The translations under genes were made by a program, and so were the position numbers. A DNA stretch of 64,000 nt from Halomonas cupida (GTDB taxonomy: Bacteria; Pseudomonadota; Gammaproteobacteria; Pseudomonadales; Halomonadaceae), in contig NZ_FRCA01000001.1 in assembly GCF_900142755.1 (NCBI RefSeq), forward strand, positions 432,888 through 496,887, read 5' to 3'. Positions 52,440-60,619 of the stretch are shown in pieces. Under the pieces are notes generated by a model that saw nothing but the letters and a program-made list of their open reading frames with translations, searched no databases and had not been told where the DNA came from. The first letter of the stretch is position 1. Each line of letters opens with the position of its first letter.

Positions 52440-53678
52440 TCAGCGGCGGTTACGTATCAGGTGTATCAACAGGCCGGCGACCAGGCCCCAGAAGGCCGAG
52501 CCAATTCCCAGCAGGGTGATCGATGAGGCGGTGATCAGGAAGGTTACCAACGGCGCATCGAGGTCGGTGTCACTGTGGAAGGCACTGCGCAGACCATTGC
52601 CCAGAGTGCCCATCAGTGCCAGTCCAGCGAAGGACATCACCAGGGCCTGGGGCAGCGCGGTGAACAGAGCGGTCACTGTTGCGCCGAGCAGGCCCAGCAC
52701 CAGATAGGCGATGCCCGCCGAGATACCGGCGATGTAACGTCGCCGAGGGTCTCGGTGGGATTCTTCCCCCACGCAGGGAGCGGCGCTGATGGCGGCAAGG
52801 TTGATGCCATGGCCGCCGAAGGGAGCCATCAACAGAGAAGCAAGGCCGGTCCAGCGCAATGCCGCCGCTACCGGTGGTTGAAAACCTGCGGAACGAATGA
52901 TGGCGATGCCCGGCAGGTTCTGGGTTGCCATGGTGACCAGAAACAACGGCACTCCGACGCCGAGACATACCTTCAGCGAGAATTGTGGTGTCGTCCACTG
53001 CGGAGTGGTCAGCGCCAGCTCGATGCTGGATGTGTCCAGCTGTCCCAGCGCCAGAGTGAGAACGATGCCCGCCACCAGTACTACCGGTATCGCCATACTG
53101 GGCAGCCAGCGCCGAGCGGTGATCCAGCAGGCCAGCAGTGCCAGAGGCAGCACCGGTTCGATCTCCACCGCCTGAAAGACATCAAGACCGAAGGGTAGCA
53201 GGATGCCAGCCAGCATCGCCGCCGCCAGCGATGCCGGCACTGCGTTCATCAGTCGTGTCATCACATCGCTCATGCCAACCACCATCAGCAACAGCGAACT
53301 GACCACAAAGGCGCCCAATGCCTGCTCGAAGGGCACGCCGGGAAGTTGAGTGATCAGCAATGCGGCTCCGGGCGTTGTCCAGGCCGTGAGCAAGGGGATG
53401 CGGTGGCGCCAGGACAGCCCCAGTGATGTCAGCCCCATGCCGATGCCCAATGCCCACATCCAGGAACCGATCTGTGCCTGGTCGGCGCCCGCGGCGGCGG
53501 CGGCCTGGAAGATGATGGCGGCGGAACTCGAGTAGCCGATCAGTACCGCTACGCAGCCTGCAACCACCGCAGACAGACTGATGTCGTGACGCAGGCTGCG
53601 GGGCGTTGGGGCGTCGGTTGTCACGCCAGAAGTGCTGGTGGCAGGCGCTCCAGTGTCAGGCACGCTTCTGTGGGGCAT
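52440..53678 (-). CDS. benE: BenE family transporter (benzoate/H+ symporter-like)
   Basis: The 412-residue inner-membrane protein has 11-12 predicted helices and the BenE-type segment GYSSSAAIIFQAAAAAGADQ near its start, and AFGGHGINLAAISAAPCVG (part) in the middle, a conserved family stretch. It likely imports benzoate or another aromatic acid with protons. No benzoate catabolic gene lies nearby. The ATG at 53678 is preferred to a GTG 27 codons upstream, which would overlap the operator region. Divergent from an XRE-cupin regulator that probably controls it. Confidence 0.85.
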   Translation of the reverse strand: MPHRSVPDTGAPATSTSGVTTDAPTPRSLRHDISLSAVVAGCVAVLIGYSSSAAIIFQAAAAAGADQAQIGSWMWALGIGMGLTSLGLSWRHRIPLLTAWTTPGAALLITQLPGVPFEQALGAFVVSSLLLMVVGMSDVMTRLMNAVPASLAAAMLAGILLPFGLDVFQAVEIEPVLPLALLACWITARRWLPSMAIPVVLVAGIVLTLALGQLDTSSIELALTTPQWTTPQFSLKVCLGVGVPLFLVTMATQNLPGIAIIRSAGFQPPVAAALRWTGLASLLMAPFGGHGINLAAISAAPCVGEESHRDPRRRYIAGISAGIAYLVLGLLGATVTALFTALPQALVMSFAGLALMGTLGNGLRSAFHSDTDLDAPLVTFLITASSITLLGIGSAFWGLVAGLLIHLIRNRR

Positions 53679-53760
53679 GGTCAGGTTCTCGCAGAGCTGT
53701 TCCTGCAGGGCTGTTGCGGTCGAGGTTGGCCGTGCAGGGCTTGTTGTCGCACGATTCACA

Positions 53761-53776
53761 GTTGTGCGTTATAACG
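53761..53776. promoter_or_regulatory. Operator site 1 between benE and the XRE regulator
   Basis: GTTGTGCGTTATAACG contains the perfect palindrome CGTTATAACG and matches, in inverted orientation, the right-hand end of site 2 (GTTGTGCGCTATAGCG on the other strand). Confidence 0.5.
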
Positions 53777-53798
53777 GTCACCAGCAGAAAAATACCAC

Positions 53799-53816
53799 TG
53801 TGCGCTATAGCGCACA
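53799..53816. promoter_or_regulatory. Operator site 2: perfect 18-bp palindrome
   Basis: TGTGCGCTATAGCGCACA is a perfect palindrome between the divergent benE and XRE-cupin genes. With site 1 it forms a two-site arrangement that the adjacent HTH regulator could bind to control both genes. Confidence 0.65.
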
Positions 53817-53852
53817 ACGGCTCTTGGCGTAGTGGCTCTTGACACAATGGGT

Positions 53853-53874
53853 TCTCGAGCAGCGACGCTCGAGA
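53853..53874 (+). other. Hairpin in the XRE regulator leader
   Basis: TCTCGAGC (53853-53860) pairs perfectly with GCTCGAGA (53867-53874) around a 6-nt loop, 25 bp before the start codon. It could be part of the mRNA leader or a further protein-binding dyad. Confidence 0.4.
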
Positions 53875-53899
53875 CAGTGAGCGAGAGCGAGAGAGGAGC

Positions 53900-54490
53900 A
53901 TGCGCATGCAGGATATCGCAGGGCATATTGCCACTACGCTCAGGCGTTTGAGGCAACAACAGGGCTGGAGCCTCGACCAGGCGGCGCGATTGACGGGGGT
54001 GAGCAAGGCCATGCTCGGGCAGATCGAGCGTAGCGAGTCGAGCCCGACCGTCTCGACGTTATGGAAGATCGCCAGCGGCTTTCGCGTCAGTCTATCGGAA
54101 TTGCTGGAAGGCGCTGACGAGACGGTGGGGCTGCGTCAGCGTGATGGCCATGAACGTGTCTGGGGAGAGGATAGTGCGGGAATGCAGGCGCGGGTGCTGT
54201 TTCCGTTTGATCCTCAACTGGGGTTCGAGATGTTCGAAGTGGAGCTGGCGCCGGGTGCGGAAAGTGCATCCAGCCCCCATGCTCCCGGAGTCGTCGAGCA
54301 TATCGTGGTGCTGGAAGGCAGTCTGGCCTTGCAGGTTGGCGAGCAGTGGCAGCATCTGGCAGTCGGCCAGGGACTGCGCTTTCAGGCCGATCAACCGCAT
54401 CTGATGCGTAATGCCGGGGAAGGGCGTCTGCGTTTCCATGACGTCATTCACTATCGTCCGCCGGTTTCCTCCAGCAATTCAGCAAGCTGA
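53900..54490 (+). CDS. XRE-family regulator with cupin domain
   Basis: 196-residue transcription factor: an N-terminal helix-turn-helix (about 8-62, WSLDQAARLTGVSKAMLGQI) and a C-terminal cupin domain (about 105-185, VEHIVVLEGSLALQVGEQW). Such proteins sense small ligands and usually control a neighbouring transporter or catabolic operon; benE is the likely target. GAGAGGAG precedes the ATG. Its 3' end overlaps the convergent amidase gene by 40 bp. Confidence 0.88.
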   Translation: MRMQDIAGHIATTLRRLRQQQGWSLDQAARLTGVSKAMLGQIERSESSPTVSTLWKIASGFRVSLSELLEGADETVGLRQRDGHERVWGEDSAGMQARVLFPFDPQLGFEMFEVELAPGAESASSPHAPGVVEHIVVLEGSLALQVGEQWQHLAVGQGLRFQADQPHLMRNAGEGRLRFHDVIHYRPPVSSSNSAS

Positions 54491-55398
54491 TCCGGGTGGT
54501 AGCGCTCGAGGAGGGCCCACAGAATTGCGGCCGTCTGTGCATCGGGCAGGCCCCGATGATCGGTGGGACGGAAGTGCATCTGGAAAGCTCGTAGTGTGCG
54601 GTGGGTATCCTCATCCAGAATGCCGCTGGGCGAGAGCTCGTAACCCCAGGCAGCCAGCGCCCGCTGCAGTTGTTCGAGGCTGGGAGGTGTGAGTCGGAAC
54701 CGGTCAAGCCAGGCAGCAACACGCTTGTCCTCCGGCCAGGCGCCAATACCGGCCTCATGCAATTGCTGCCAGGGAAAGGCCGGACCCGGGTCGAGCTTGC
54801 GATGTGGCGCCACGTCGGAGTGGGCCAGCACGTCTTCGGGATCAAGCTGATGGCGACGCATCAGGTCCTGCAGCAGTTGCACCAGCGCTTCGGTCTGGGC
54901 GTCGGGGAAAGGTGCCCAGCTCAGATCGCGATGAGTGGGGTCGTCGCCAGGCCAGGGGCCGTCCGGACCGGCGTTGACAATCTCGATGCCGATCGAGGTG
55001 TCGTTGAGATAGCGATGGCCGCGCCAGTAGCTGGATCCGGCATGCCAGGCGCGCCGTGACTCGTCGACCAACTGGTAGATCACCGGCTGGCCCTGCAGCC
55101 TTCGTGTCGGCAGAGGCACCAGGTAATGGCTGCTGACATGGGGGCCAGTGAGGGCGCGCAGCGAATCGTCGAGGTTCTCGTCGGTGTAGTGCAGGATCAA
55201 GTAGCGGACACGGCTTTCCTCGGCTCGGGCCGGCTGACGATGGTCGACCACATAACCGTCACGTGGCTCCAGTAGCGGGCCCGTCGAGGCAGTATGTCGA
55301 GTGCCCTGGGGAGAGCCGTCGCAGGCAGCGAGAAGCGCCGCCGTCAGCAGCAGGGCGCAAGGCCGACGTGCTGTCCCTGGATCGAGCAGTGCCTTCAT
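54451..55398 (-). CDS. N-acetylmuramoyl-L-alanine amidase, AmiD-like lipoprotein
   Basis: Zinc amidase that removes the stem peptide from (anhydro)muropeptides. The 315-residue product has a lipoprotein signal with lipobox LAAC (Cys26), the Amidase_2 domain with metal ligands H70, H193 and D203 (HSDVAPHRKLDPGPAFPW) and a C-terminal peptidoglycan-binding domain (about 240-300). The lipobox and two-domain layout fit outer-membrane AmiD. It overlaps the DUF3307 gene by 4 bp at its start, so it is the last gene of that operon. Confidence 0.9.
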   Translation of the reverse strand: MKALLDPGTARRPCALLLTAALLAACDGSPQGTRHTASTGPLLEPRDGYVVDHRQPARAEESRVRYLILHYTDENLDDSLRALTGPHVSSHYLVPLPTRRLQGQPVIYQLVDESRRAWHAGSSYWRGHRYLNDTSIGIEIVNAGPDGPWPGDDPTHRDLSWAPFPDAQTEALVQLLQDLMRRHQLDPEDVLAHSDVAPHRKLDPGPAFPWQQLHEAGIGAWPEDKRVAAWLDRFRLTPPSLEQLQRALAAWGYELSPSGILDEDTHRTLRAFQMHFRPTDHRGLPDAQTAAILWALLERYHPDQLAELLEETGGR

Positions 55399-56150
55399 GC
55401 GAGGTTCATGATCTGTCGGATGAGCAGCCCCAGAATCAGGGTCGAAGCGATGCTGGTCAGGGTGCCCAGCAGCACATACTCGGTCAGTTTGCGATCCGGG
55501 TTTTCCTTGAGATCTCCATAACGCAGTACCGACTTGGCAGTGACCACGAATCCCACCGCCGTGATCTGATCCAGCAGGGTCAAGGTCAACACCAGCAGGC
55601 GCTCGACGATGCCGACGCGCGCCCCGGCGGCGCTCAGGGTGCCGCCATCATCCAGCTGTTCCGCCATGGGTTTCATCAGCATGGCAATCATGATCGACAT
55701 CGGCCGAGTCACGATCAGATAGGCGATCATCAGACACAGGGTAGTGCTGGAGGTCAGCAGTCCCAGTCCCTGTTGCAGCGGCGCCAGGCTGGTCGCGAGA
55801 ACCAGCCACAGCAGGCCGATGATCAACAGGTGCAACAACTGGTCGATGACAAAGGCCTGCAATGGATGCTCGGGCCGACGCCGCTGCAGATGCACCTTGC
55901 CGAGGTCGATCAGCCAGTGGCTGGCGCCGAGTAATGCGGCCACGGGCAGCGCCATAAGGCCTCCATCGGTGAACAGCCACAGGGCGACCAGGGCAAGGAG
56001 CCCGTGGACCAGGGCGTGCTTCAACAAACACCGCGAGCGAGCTCCATGCTGTTGGCGGTCGGCGATCCAGGTGCCGGGTTGCAGCAGGAAGTCGCCGATC
56101 AGGTGAGCGAGCACCAGAGCAAGCGGGACAAGGGGATCCACGGCAGTCAT
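55395..56150 (-). CDS. DUF3307 membrane protein
   Basis: 251-residue integral membrane protein with about six helices. The N-terminal half has the DUF3307 pattern: HLIGDFLLQPGTWIADRQ, KHALVHGLLAL, ASHWLIDLGKV. A second hydrophobic half follows. The function is unknown. It overlaps both neighbours by 4 bp (satD upstream, amidase downstream), and a SatD-DUF3307 pairing recurs in other bacteria, so the two probably work together. Confidence 0.82.
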   Translation of the reverse strand: MTAVDPLVPLALVLAHLIGDFLLQPGTWIADRQQHGARSRCLLKHALVHGLLALVALWLFTDGGLMALPVAALLGASHWLIDLGKVHLQRRRPEHPLQAFVIDQLLHLLIIGLLWLVLATSLAPLQQGLGLLTSSTTLCLMIAYLIVTRPMSIMIAMLMKPMAEQLDDGGTLSAAGARVGIVERLLVLTLTLLDQITAVGFVVTAKSVLRYGDLKENPDRKLTEYVLLGTLTSIASTLILGLLIRQIMNLA

Positions 56151-56824
56151 CCTTGAGTCTCCGTTGTGGTAATGGGAGGGAGGTCGTGGTGTAGAAGATC
56201 ATGGTGTAAAAGGTAGTGGCGAAAGTACGCCAGACTGGCGTTGAGCAGATCCCAGCGAGCCACCTGCAGGCGTTTGTGAACGCTTGGCTGGCGAATCCCC
56301 AATAGCGTTGCCAGGCGTGCCTGGGTAATCCCCGGCTCGCCCAGACACAGTGCCACACTTTGCGCGGAATTTGTCGACCAGCCGTCGAGCATTTCATCGA
56401 GGTAACGAACCACCAGTTCCTCGGCGGGGCCCACACCGGCCAGTACCAGGCGGCGGTCGGTGTCGGACAACTGGTCAAGGGCTCGTCCCGAGTCAATGAA
56501 GGGGGCGTCATTGGCATCGTCGAGGGATTGGTCGTGGGCCCACCTCGCATCGCCGATGGCCAGGCTGATGCGTGCATCCCAGCGCTGATCAGCTGGGCTG
56601 GCAGCGATCAGTCCGGCACGCAATGCCACGGCGGCGTCGAGCCCTGCATCGATCTGGTGCAGGGCCAGTTGGAAGCCATCACCGCGGAAGCGTGACCAGG
56701 CACCATTGTGGCGTTGGGCAAGCGCTTCCAGGTCGTTATCCAGCTGCTTGTACAGCAATTGGGTAGTGCTCTGTTGGGAAGCGACCAGATCCCCGGTCAG
56801 CACCGCTATCCTGGTGGTCGGCAT
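56147..56824 (-). CDS. SatD family protein with helix-turn-helix
   Basis: 225-residue protein with an N-terminal nucleotidyl-cyclase-like or SatD domain (MPTTRIAVLTGDLVASQQST, SRFRGDGFQLAL, RISLAIGDARW) and a C-terminal helix-turn-helix (GITQARLATLLGIRQPSVHK). The GTGDLV/RGDGFQ pattern is typical of SatD. The ATG at 56824 is chosen because GAGAGG precedes it; an ATG five codons upstream contains that ribosome site. The HTH and two upstream dyads suggest autoregulation. First gene of a satD-DUF3307-amidase operon. Confidence 0.8.
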   Translation of the reverse strand: MPTTRIAVLTGDLVASQQSTTQLLYKQLDNDLEALAQRHNGAWSRFRGDGFQLALHQIDAGLDAAVALRAGLIAASPADQRWDARISLAIGDARWAHDQSLDDANDAPFIDSGRALDQLSDTDRRLVLAGVGPAEELVVRYLDEMLDGWSTNSAQSVALCLGEPGITQARLATLLGIRQPSVHKRLQVARWDLLNASLAYFRHYLLHHDLLHHDLPPITTTETQG

Positions 56825-56858
56825 CACGTTCCTCTCCATATCGACTGCTGTCAGAATT

Positions 56859-56876
56859 ATAGCCTTTATGGGCTAT
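56859..56876. promoter_or_regulatory. Operator-like dyad 1 upstream of satD
   Basis: ATAGCC-N6-GGCTAT, 35 bp upstream of the satD start. It is repeated identically in both arms at 56888-56905. Confidence 0.6.
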
Positions 56877-56887
56877 TTTTCAATTTT

Positions 56888-56905
56888 ATAGCCATTTGGG
56901 GCTAT
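56888..56905. promoter_or_regulatory. Operator-like dyad 2 upstream of satD
   Basis: Second ATAGCC-N6-GGCTAT, 29 bp from the first. The arms are the same but the 6-bp spacer differs, as expected of a protein-binding site. The likely ligand is the HTH of the SatD-family product. Confidence 0.6.
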
Positions 56906-56937
56906 TAATGCATGGGGTTATGATTACGAGCCGGCAC

Positions 56938-57033
56938 ATGTTCGTTCCCGACGAACATGCACACTTCCCACATCCCTGTGGGTCGGCTATTCGTGTTCCC
57001 GACACGAACACGCACTTCCCACATCCATGTGGG
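56938..57033. repeat. Tandem pair of double-hairpin units
   Basis: Two units of about 50 bp each hold two hairpins. Unit A: ATGTTCGT/ACGAACAT (56938-56945, 56951-56958) and CCCACA/TGTGGG (56967-56972, 56977-56982). Unit B: TTCGTGT/ACACGAA (56990-56996, 57002-57008) and CCCACAT/ATGTGGG (57018-57024, 57027-57033). The first hairpin differs in sequence between units but pairing is preserved on both sides. The loops TCCCG are identical. It lies in the satD/moxR divergent region; the remaining leader to 57175 holds nothing else notable. Confidence 0.8.
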
Positions 57034-57175
57034 TCGCGAGCCATGGGCTACTGGGCGTGAGGCCTGGCTTTCGGACAGCGCTTTCATTGTGGTTCATGGT
57101 CGGCTTTCGTACACTCGTTTGACTGATGGGAAATACCCGTTTCCTCTGCTTCTTCTGCATGGAGAGATTGTTCGC

Positions 57176-58021
57176 ATGGCGTTTGATTCCACTTCCACCT
57201 ATGTTGCCACCGATGCCCTCAAGCAGGCCGTCAACGCTGCGGTGGTGCTCGAGCGCCCTCTGCTGATCAAGGGCGAGCCCGGTACCGGCAAGACCCTGCT
57301 GGCAGAGGAACTTGCGGCGTCGCTGGGCACACGCTTGATCACCTGGCACATCAAATCGACCACCCGCGCTGCTCAGGGACTCTACGAGTATGACGCCGTG
57401 AGCCGCCTGCGTGATTCCCAGCTCGGGGTAGCGGGGGTCGAGGACGTGGCCAATTACCTGCGCCCCGGCAAATTGTGGGAGGCGTTTACCGCGGATGAGC
57501 GGGTGGTACTGTTGATCGACGAGATTGACAAGGCCGATATCGAGTTCCCCAATGATCTACTGCAGGAACTCGACCGCATGGAGTTTCATGTCTATGAGAC
57601 CGGAGAGACCATTCGTGCGCGTCATCGCCCCATCGTGGTGATCACCTCCAACAATGAGAAGGAGCTGCCGGATGCTTTCCTGCGTCGCTGCTTCTTCCAC
57701 TACATCGACTTCCCGGATCGCGACACCATGGAACGCATTGTCGATGTGCACTTCCCGGAAATCGCGCCTCGCCTGGTCAGCGAGGCACTGGAGGTGTTCT
57801 TCGAATTGCGCGAGGCGCCGGGGCTGAAGAAGAAGCCATCCACGTCGGAGCTGGTCGACTGGCTGAAACTGCTGCTGGCCGACGAGATCTCTCGCGAGGC
57901 GTTGTATCAGCGCGATCCGGTCAAGGCGATTCCGCCTCTGGCTGGCGCCCTGGTCAAGAACGAGCAGGATACGGCGCTGCTCGAGCGCCTTGCTTTCATG
58001 GCCCGGCGCCGGGGGCGCTGA
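57176..58021 (+). CDS. MoxR-type AAA+ ATPase
   Basis: 281-residue ATPase with Walker A GEPGTGKT (33-40), Walker B VVLLIDEIDKAD (about 109-120) and sensor 1 VVITSNNEKELPDAFLRRC. MoxR proteins act as chaperones that help VWA-domain partners mature metalloenzymes or complexes. Its partner is very likely the VWA gene starting 4 bp later. The start at 57176 follows GGAGAG and begins the conserved region; the in-frame upstream extension runs through the hairpin repeats and is not credible. Confidence 0.9.
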   Translation: MAFDSTSTYVATDALKQAVNAAVVLERPLLIKGEPGTGKTLLAEELAASLGTRLITWHIKSTTRAAQGLYEYDAVSRLRDSQLGVAGVEDVANYLRPGKLWEAFTADERVVLLIDEIDKADIEFPNDLLQELDRMEFHVYETGETIRARHRPIVVITSNNEKELPDAFLRRCFFHYIDFPDRDTMERIVDVHFPEIAPRLVSEALEVFFELREAPGLKKKPSTSELVDWLKLLLADEISREALYQRDPVKAIPPLAGALVKNEQDTALLERLAFMARRRGR

Positions 58022-58024
58022 GCC

Positions 58025-59218
58025 GTGTTTCTTGAACTCTTCGATACGCTGCGGCGCCATCAGGTGCCGGTATCGCTGCGCGAGCTGCTGGACCTCCATG
58101 CCGCGGTCGACCGTGGTTTGGCCTTCGCTGACGTCGAGGACTTCTATCAGCTTGCTCGCACGGTGATGGTCAAGGACGAGCGCCACTTCGACCGCTTCGA
58201 TCGGGCCTTTGCGGCCTGGCTCGGAGCGGTGGAAAGCCTCGATGCGGCCATTGAGGCATTGATCCCGGACGACTGGCTGAGGCGTGAATTCGACAAGCAT
58301 CTCAGCGATGAGGAGAAGGCAAAGGTCGAGTCACTCGGTGGGCTGGAGAAACTGATCGAGACCTTCAAGAAACGTCTCTCCGAACAGCAGAAGCGTCACG
58401 CCGGTGGCAACAAGTGGATCGGAACTGGCGGTACCAGCCCCTTCGGCGCTTATGGCTACAATCCCGAGGGCATTCGCATCGGCCAGGATGGGTCGCGTCA
58501 GCGGCGTGCGGTCAAGGTCTGGGACGAACGTCGCTTTCGCGATTACGACGATGACCAGACGCTGGGACCACGCAATATCAAGCTGGCGCTGCGTCGGCTG
58601 CGGCGCTTTGCTCGTCAGGGCGCCGCGGATGAATTCGATATCGATGCCACCATTCGTGATACCGCTCGAGATGCTGGCCTGCTCAATGTCCGCATGCGCC
58701 CACCGCGTCACAATGCGGTCAAGGTGCTGCTGTTTCTCGATGTCGGTGGCTCGATGGATGATCACGTGCGCGTCTGCGAGGAACTGTTTTCGGCGGCGCG
58801 TGCCGAGTTCAAACACCTCGAGCACTTCTACTTTCACAACTGCCTCTATGAAGGTGTCTGGCGCAACAACGTCCGCCGCCACCGCGAGCAATTCTCGACG
58901 CTGGAGCTGTTGCGCACCTTCGGCAGCGACTATCAGGTGGTGATTGTCGGCGATGCCGCCATGTCACCCTACGAGATCACTCACCCCGGTGGCAGTGTCG
59001 AGCACTTCAACGACGAAGCCGGGGCCGTGTGGCTGCAACGTCTGGTCGATCACTTCCCGCAACTGGTGTGGCTGAATCCCCATCCTCAACGCTTCTGGGA
59101 ATTCACTCATTCCACCCAGTTGATCCGGCAGGTGATCGGCGAGCGCATGTACGGCATGACCCTCGAGGGACTGGATGCCGCCATGCGTAATCTGGTCTCG
59201 GGAAGGCCACAGAGCTGA
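58025..59218 (+). CDS. CoxE-like VWA domain protein
   Basis: 397-residue cytoplasmic protein of the VWA/CoxE family. The N-terminal half is helical; a Gly-rich stretch (about 127-150: GGNKWIGTGGTSPFGAYGYN) precedes the VWA fold. The metal site is DVGGS (239-243), where canonical MIDAS is DxSxS, so one serine is missing. It starts with GTG at 58025, 3 bp after moxR, forming the common MoxR-VWA pair. The target of the pair is unknown. Confidence 0.88.
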   Translation: MFLELFDTLRRHQVPVSLRELLDLHAAVDRGLAFADVEDFYQLARTVMVKDERHFDRFDRAFAAWLGAVESLDAAIEALIPDDWLRREFDKHLSDEEKAKVESLGGLEKLIETFKKRLSEQQKRHAGGNKWIGTGGTSPFGAYGYNPEGIRIGQDGSRQRRAVKVWDERRFRDYDDDQTLGPRNIKLALRRLRRFARQGAADEFDIDATIRDTARDAGLLNVRMRPPRHNAVKVLLFLDVGGSMDDHVRVCEELFSAARAEFKHLEHFYFHNCLYEGVWRNNVRRHREQFSTLELLRTFGSDYQVVIVGDAAMSPYEITHPGGSVEHFNDEAGAVWLQRLVDHFPQLVWLNPHPQRFWEFTHSTQLIRQVIGERMYGMTLEGLDAAMRNLVSGRPQS

Positions 59219-59260
59219 GTCTGTGGCGCTCGCACGGGCACTGTGGCTGATCGCTCAATG

Positions 59261-60136
59261 TTATCGGTATGCGCCAATCAGAATGGCGGGATCCCGCTCG
59301 CCGTTACCCTGCGCCACCTGCTGGCGCATGATCTGAGCGGCGAGTCCGGACATGGGCACGGCGGAGGTTGAGCGCTGGCCTTGGGCGACGGCCATGTCGA
59401 GGTCCTTGAGCAGGGTGCGCAGATGCCATTTCGGCGCTTCGAAGTCGCGTTCGGCCATGCGCGGTGCCAGCATGCGGAAGGGAGTGGAGTCGGCAAAGCC
59501 GCCCGCCAGTGCCTCACACAGCCGAGTAGCATCCACGCCACTGACCTCGGCCATGGCGACCATCTCGGCGATGGCTGCGGCCGCGCATCCGACCAGCATC
59601 TGATTGCAGATCTTGGTCACCTGGCCTGCTCCGACCTCGCCCATGTGTGTGATCCGTGCCGCCAGCGGCTCGAGAATCGGACGCACGGCTTCGATATCCC
59701 CGGCGCTGCCGCCACACATGATGGCCAGGCTTCCGGCCTCGGCTCCGGCCACGCCACCCGATACCGGCGCGTCGACCCAACTCACGCCATATTCGTCATT
59801 CATGACGGTAGCCAACTCGCGGGTCACCTCGGGGTCGCTGCTGGACAGGTCGATCAGGCGTTGGCCTGGCCGGGCATGGCGGGCGATGCCGTCATCTCCA
59901 AGCACCAGTTCACGGACCACCCCGGTATTGGCCAGACACATCATGATCACGTCGACGCTCTGCACCAGCTCGCCAATGCTGGTTGCAAGCTCTGCTCCGG
60001 TGGCCTCGGCCACTTCCCGCGCCTTGTCCGCTGAACGGTTCCACAGCACCAGCGGGTAGCCGGCGGCGGCCAGTCGCCTGGTCATGGGGTCGCCCATCAG
60101 GCCGATACCGATGAAACCGAGCCGGGGTAGGGTCAT
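59261..60136 (-). CDS. NAD(P)-dependent beta-hydroxyacid dehydrogenase (3-hydroxyisobutyrate dehydrogenase family)
   Basis: 291-residue dehydrogenase with the Rossmann motif GIGLMG (10-15), WNRSADKA, the substrate-binding VDAPVSGG, and the catalytic-Lys segment GQVTKICNQML (Lys near 174). The family includes 3-hydroxyisobutyrate, tartronate-semialdehyde and related reductases; the substrate cannot be set by eye. GC-rich, unlike the transport operon to its right, and separated from it by an IS3 remnant. Confidence 0.88.
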   Translation of the reverse strand: MTLPRLGFIGIGLMGDPMTRRLAAAGYPLVLWNRSADKAREVAEATGAELATSIGELVQSVDVIMMCLANTGVVRELVLGDDGIARHARPGQRLIDLSSSDPEVTRELATVMNDEYGVSWVDAPVSGGVAGAEAGSLAIMCGGSAGDIEAVRPILEPLAARITHMGEVGAGQVTKICNQMLVGCAAAAIAEMVAMAEVSGVDATRLCEALAGGFADSTPFRMLAPRMAERDFEAPKWHLRTLLKDLDMAVAQGQRSTSAVPMSGLAAQIMRQQVAQGNGERDPAILIGAYR

Positions 60137-60246
60137 GGAGTCTCTCCTCGATAGTCATTGTTGATAATGGATGAGATTATTGTTTGCATCGCATGTCTAC
60201 ATAAATTGCCATAATGTTGAGTCTTCGCCAGAGCAGCAGGTCACAT
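60137..60246 (-). other. AT-rich upstream region of the beta-hydroxyacid dehydrogenase gene
   Basis: Short AT-rich stretch likely holding the dehydrogenase promoter on the minus strand (for example CATAAT-like elements near 60205-60215). No gene. Confidence 0.3.
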
Positions 60247-60600
60247 CGACTGAACCGTGAATTTGATGTCCAACAGGCCCCTCAAGCCCGGTGTGATGGC
60301 ATCGCCTGTATGGGACAGGGGCCCGTTGGTCGTATCTGACGGCTATGTTGGGTCACTATGTTGGCTAGACTGTTTCCAGCACAGCGGATAAAGAACTGGT
60401 CATAAAGGCACTGGACGATGCCTTGGACCGACGAGGACCACTGGAGGAGTTGATGTTCCACTCGGATCGCAGGACTGCAAGGTGCCGGGTGTTTCCGGGT
60501 TGCCTACTACACAGCATGGGTAAGGGGCAGTGCCCGAAATAGAGCATCAGGAGAATGGGGCTCAATGGAGTCCCGCCAACCATTCAATCCGGATATCCAG
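60247..60600 (+). pseudogene. Decayed IS3-family OrfB transposase
   Basis: Plus-strand pieces match an IS3 OrfB across several broken frames: RLNREFDVQQ from 60247, then, after a stop and frameshift, ADKELVIKALDDALDRRGP and LEELMFHSDR (about 60385-60470). That last motif holds the second catalytic Asp. The remaining sequence to about 60600 is too degenerate to read. Several stops and shifts show it is inactive. It marks the boundary between native genes and the AT-richer transport operon. Confidence 0.65.
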
Positions 60601-60619
60601 GAGTTGGTGGTGATTCCGT

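Noticed and set aside
56957..57175. N-terminal extension of 73 residues on the MoxR ATPase
   Set aside because: It translates the hairpin repeats, has no homology-like features, and a good ribosome site precedes the internal ATG at 57176.
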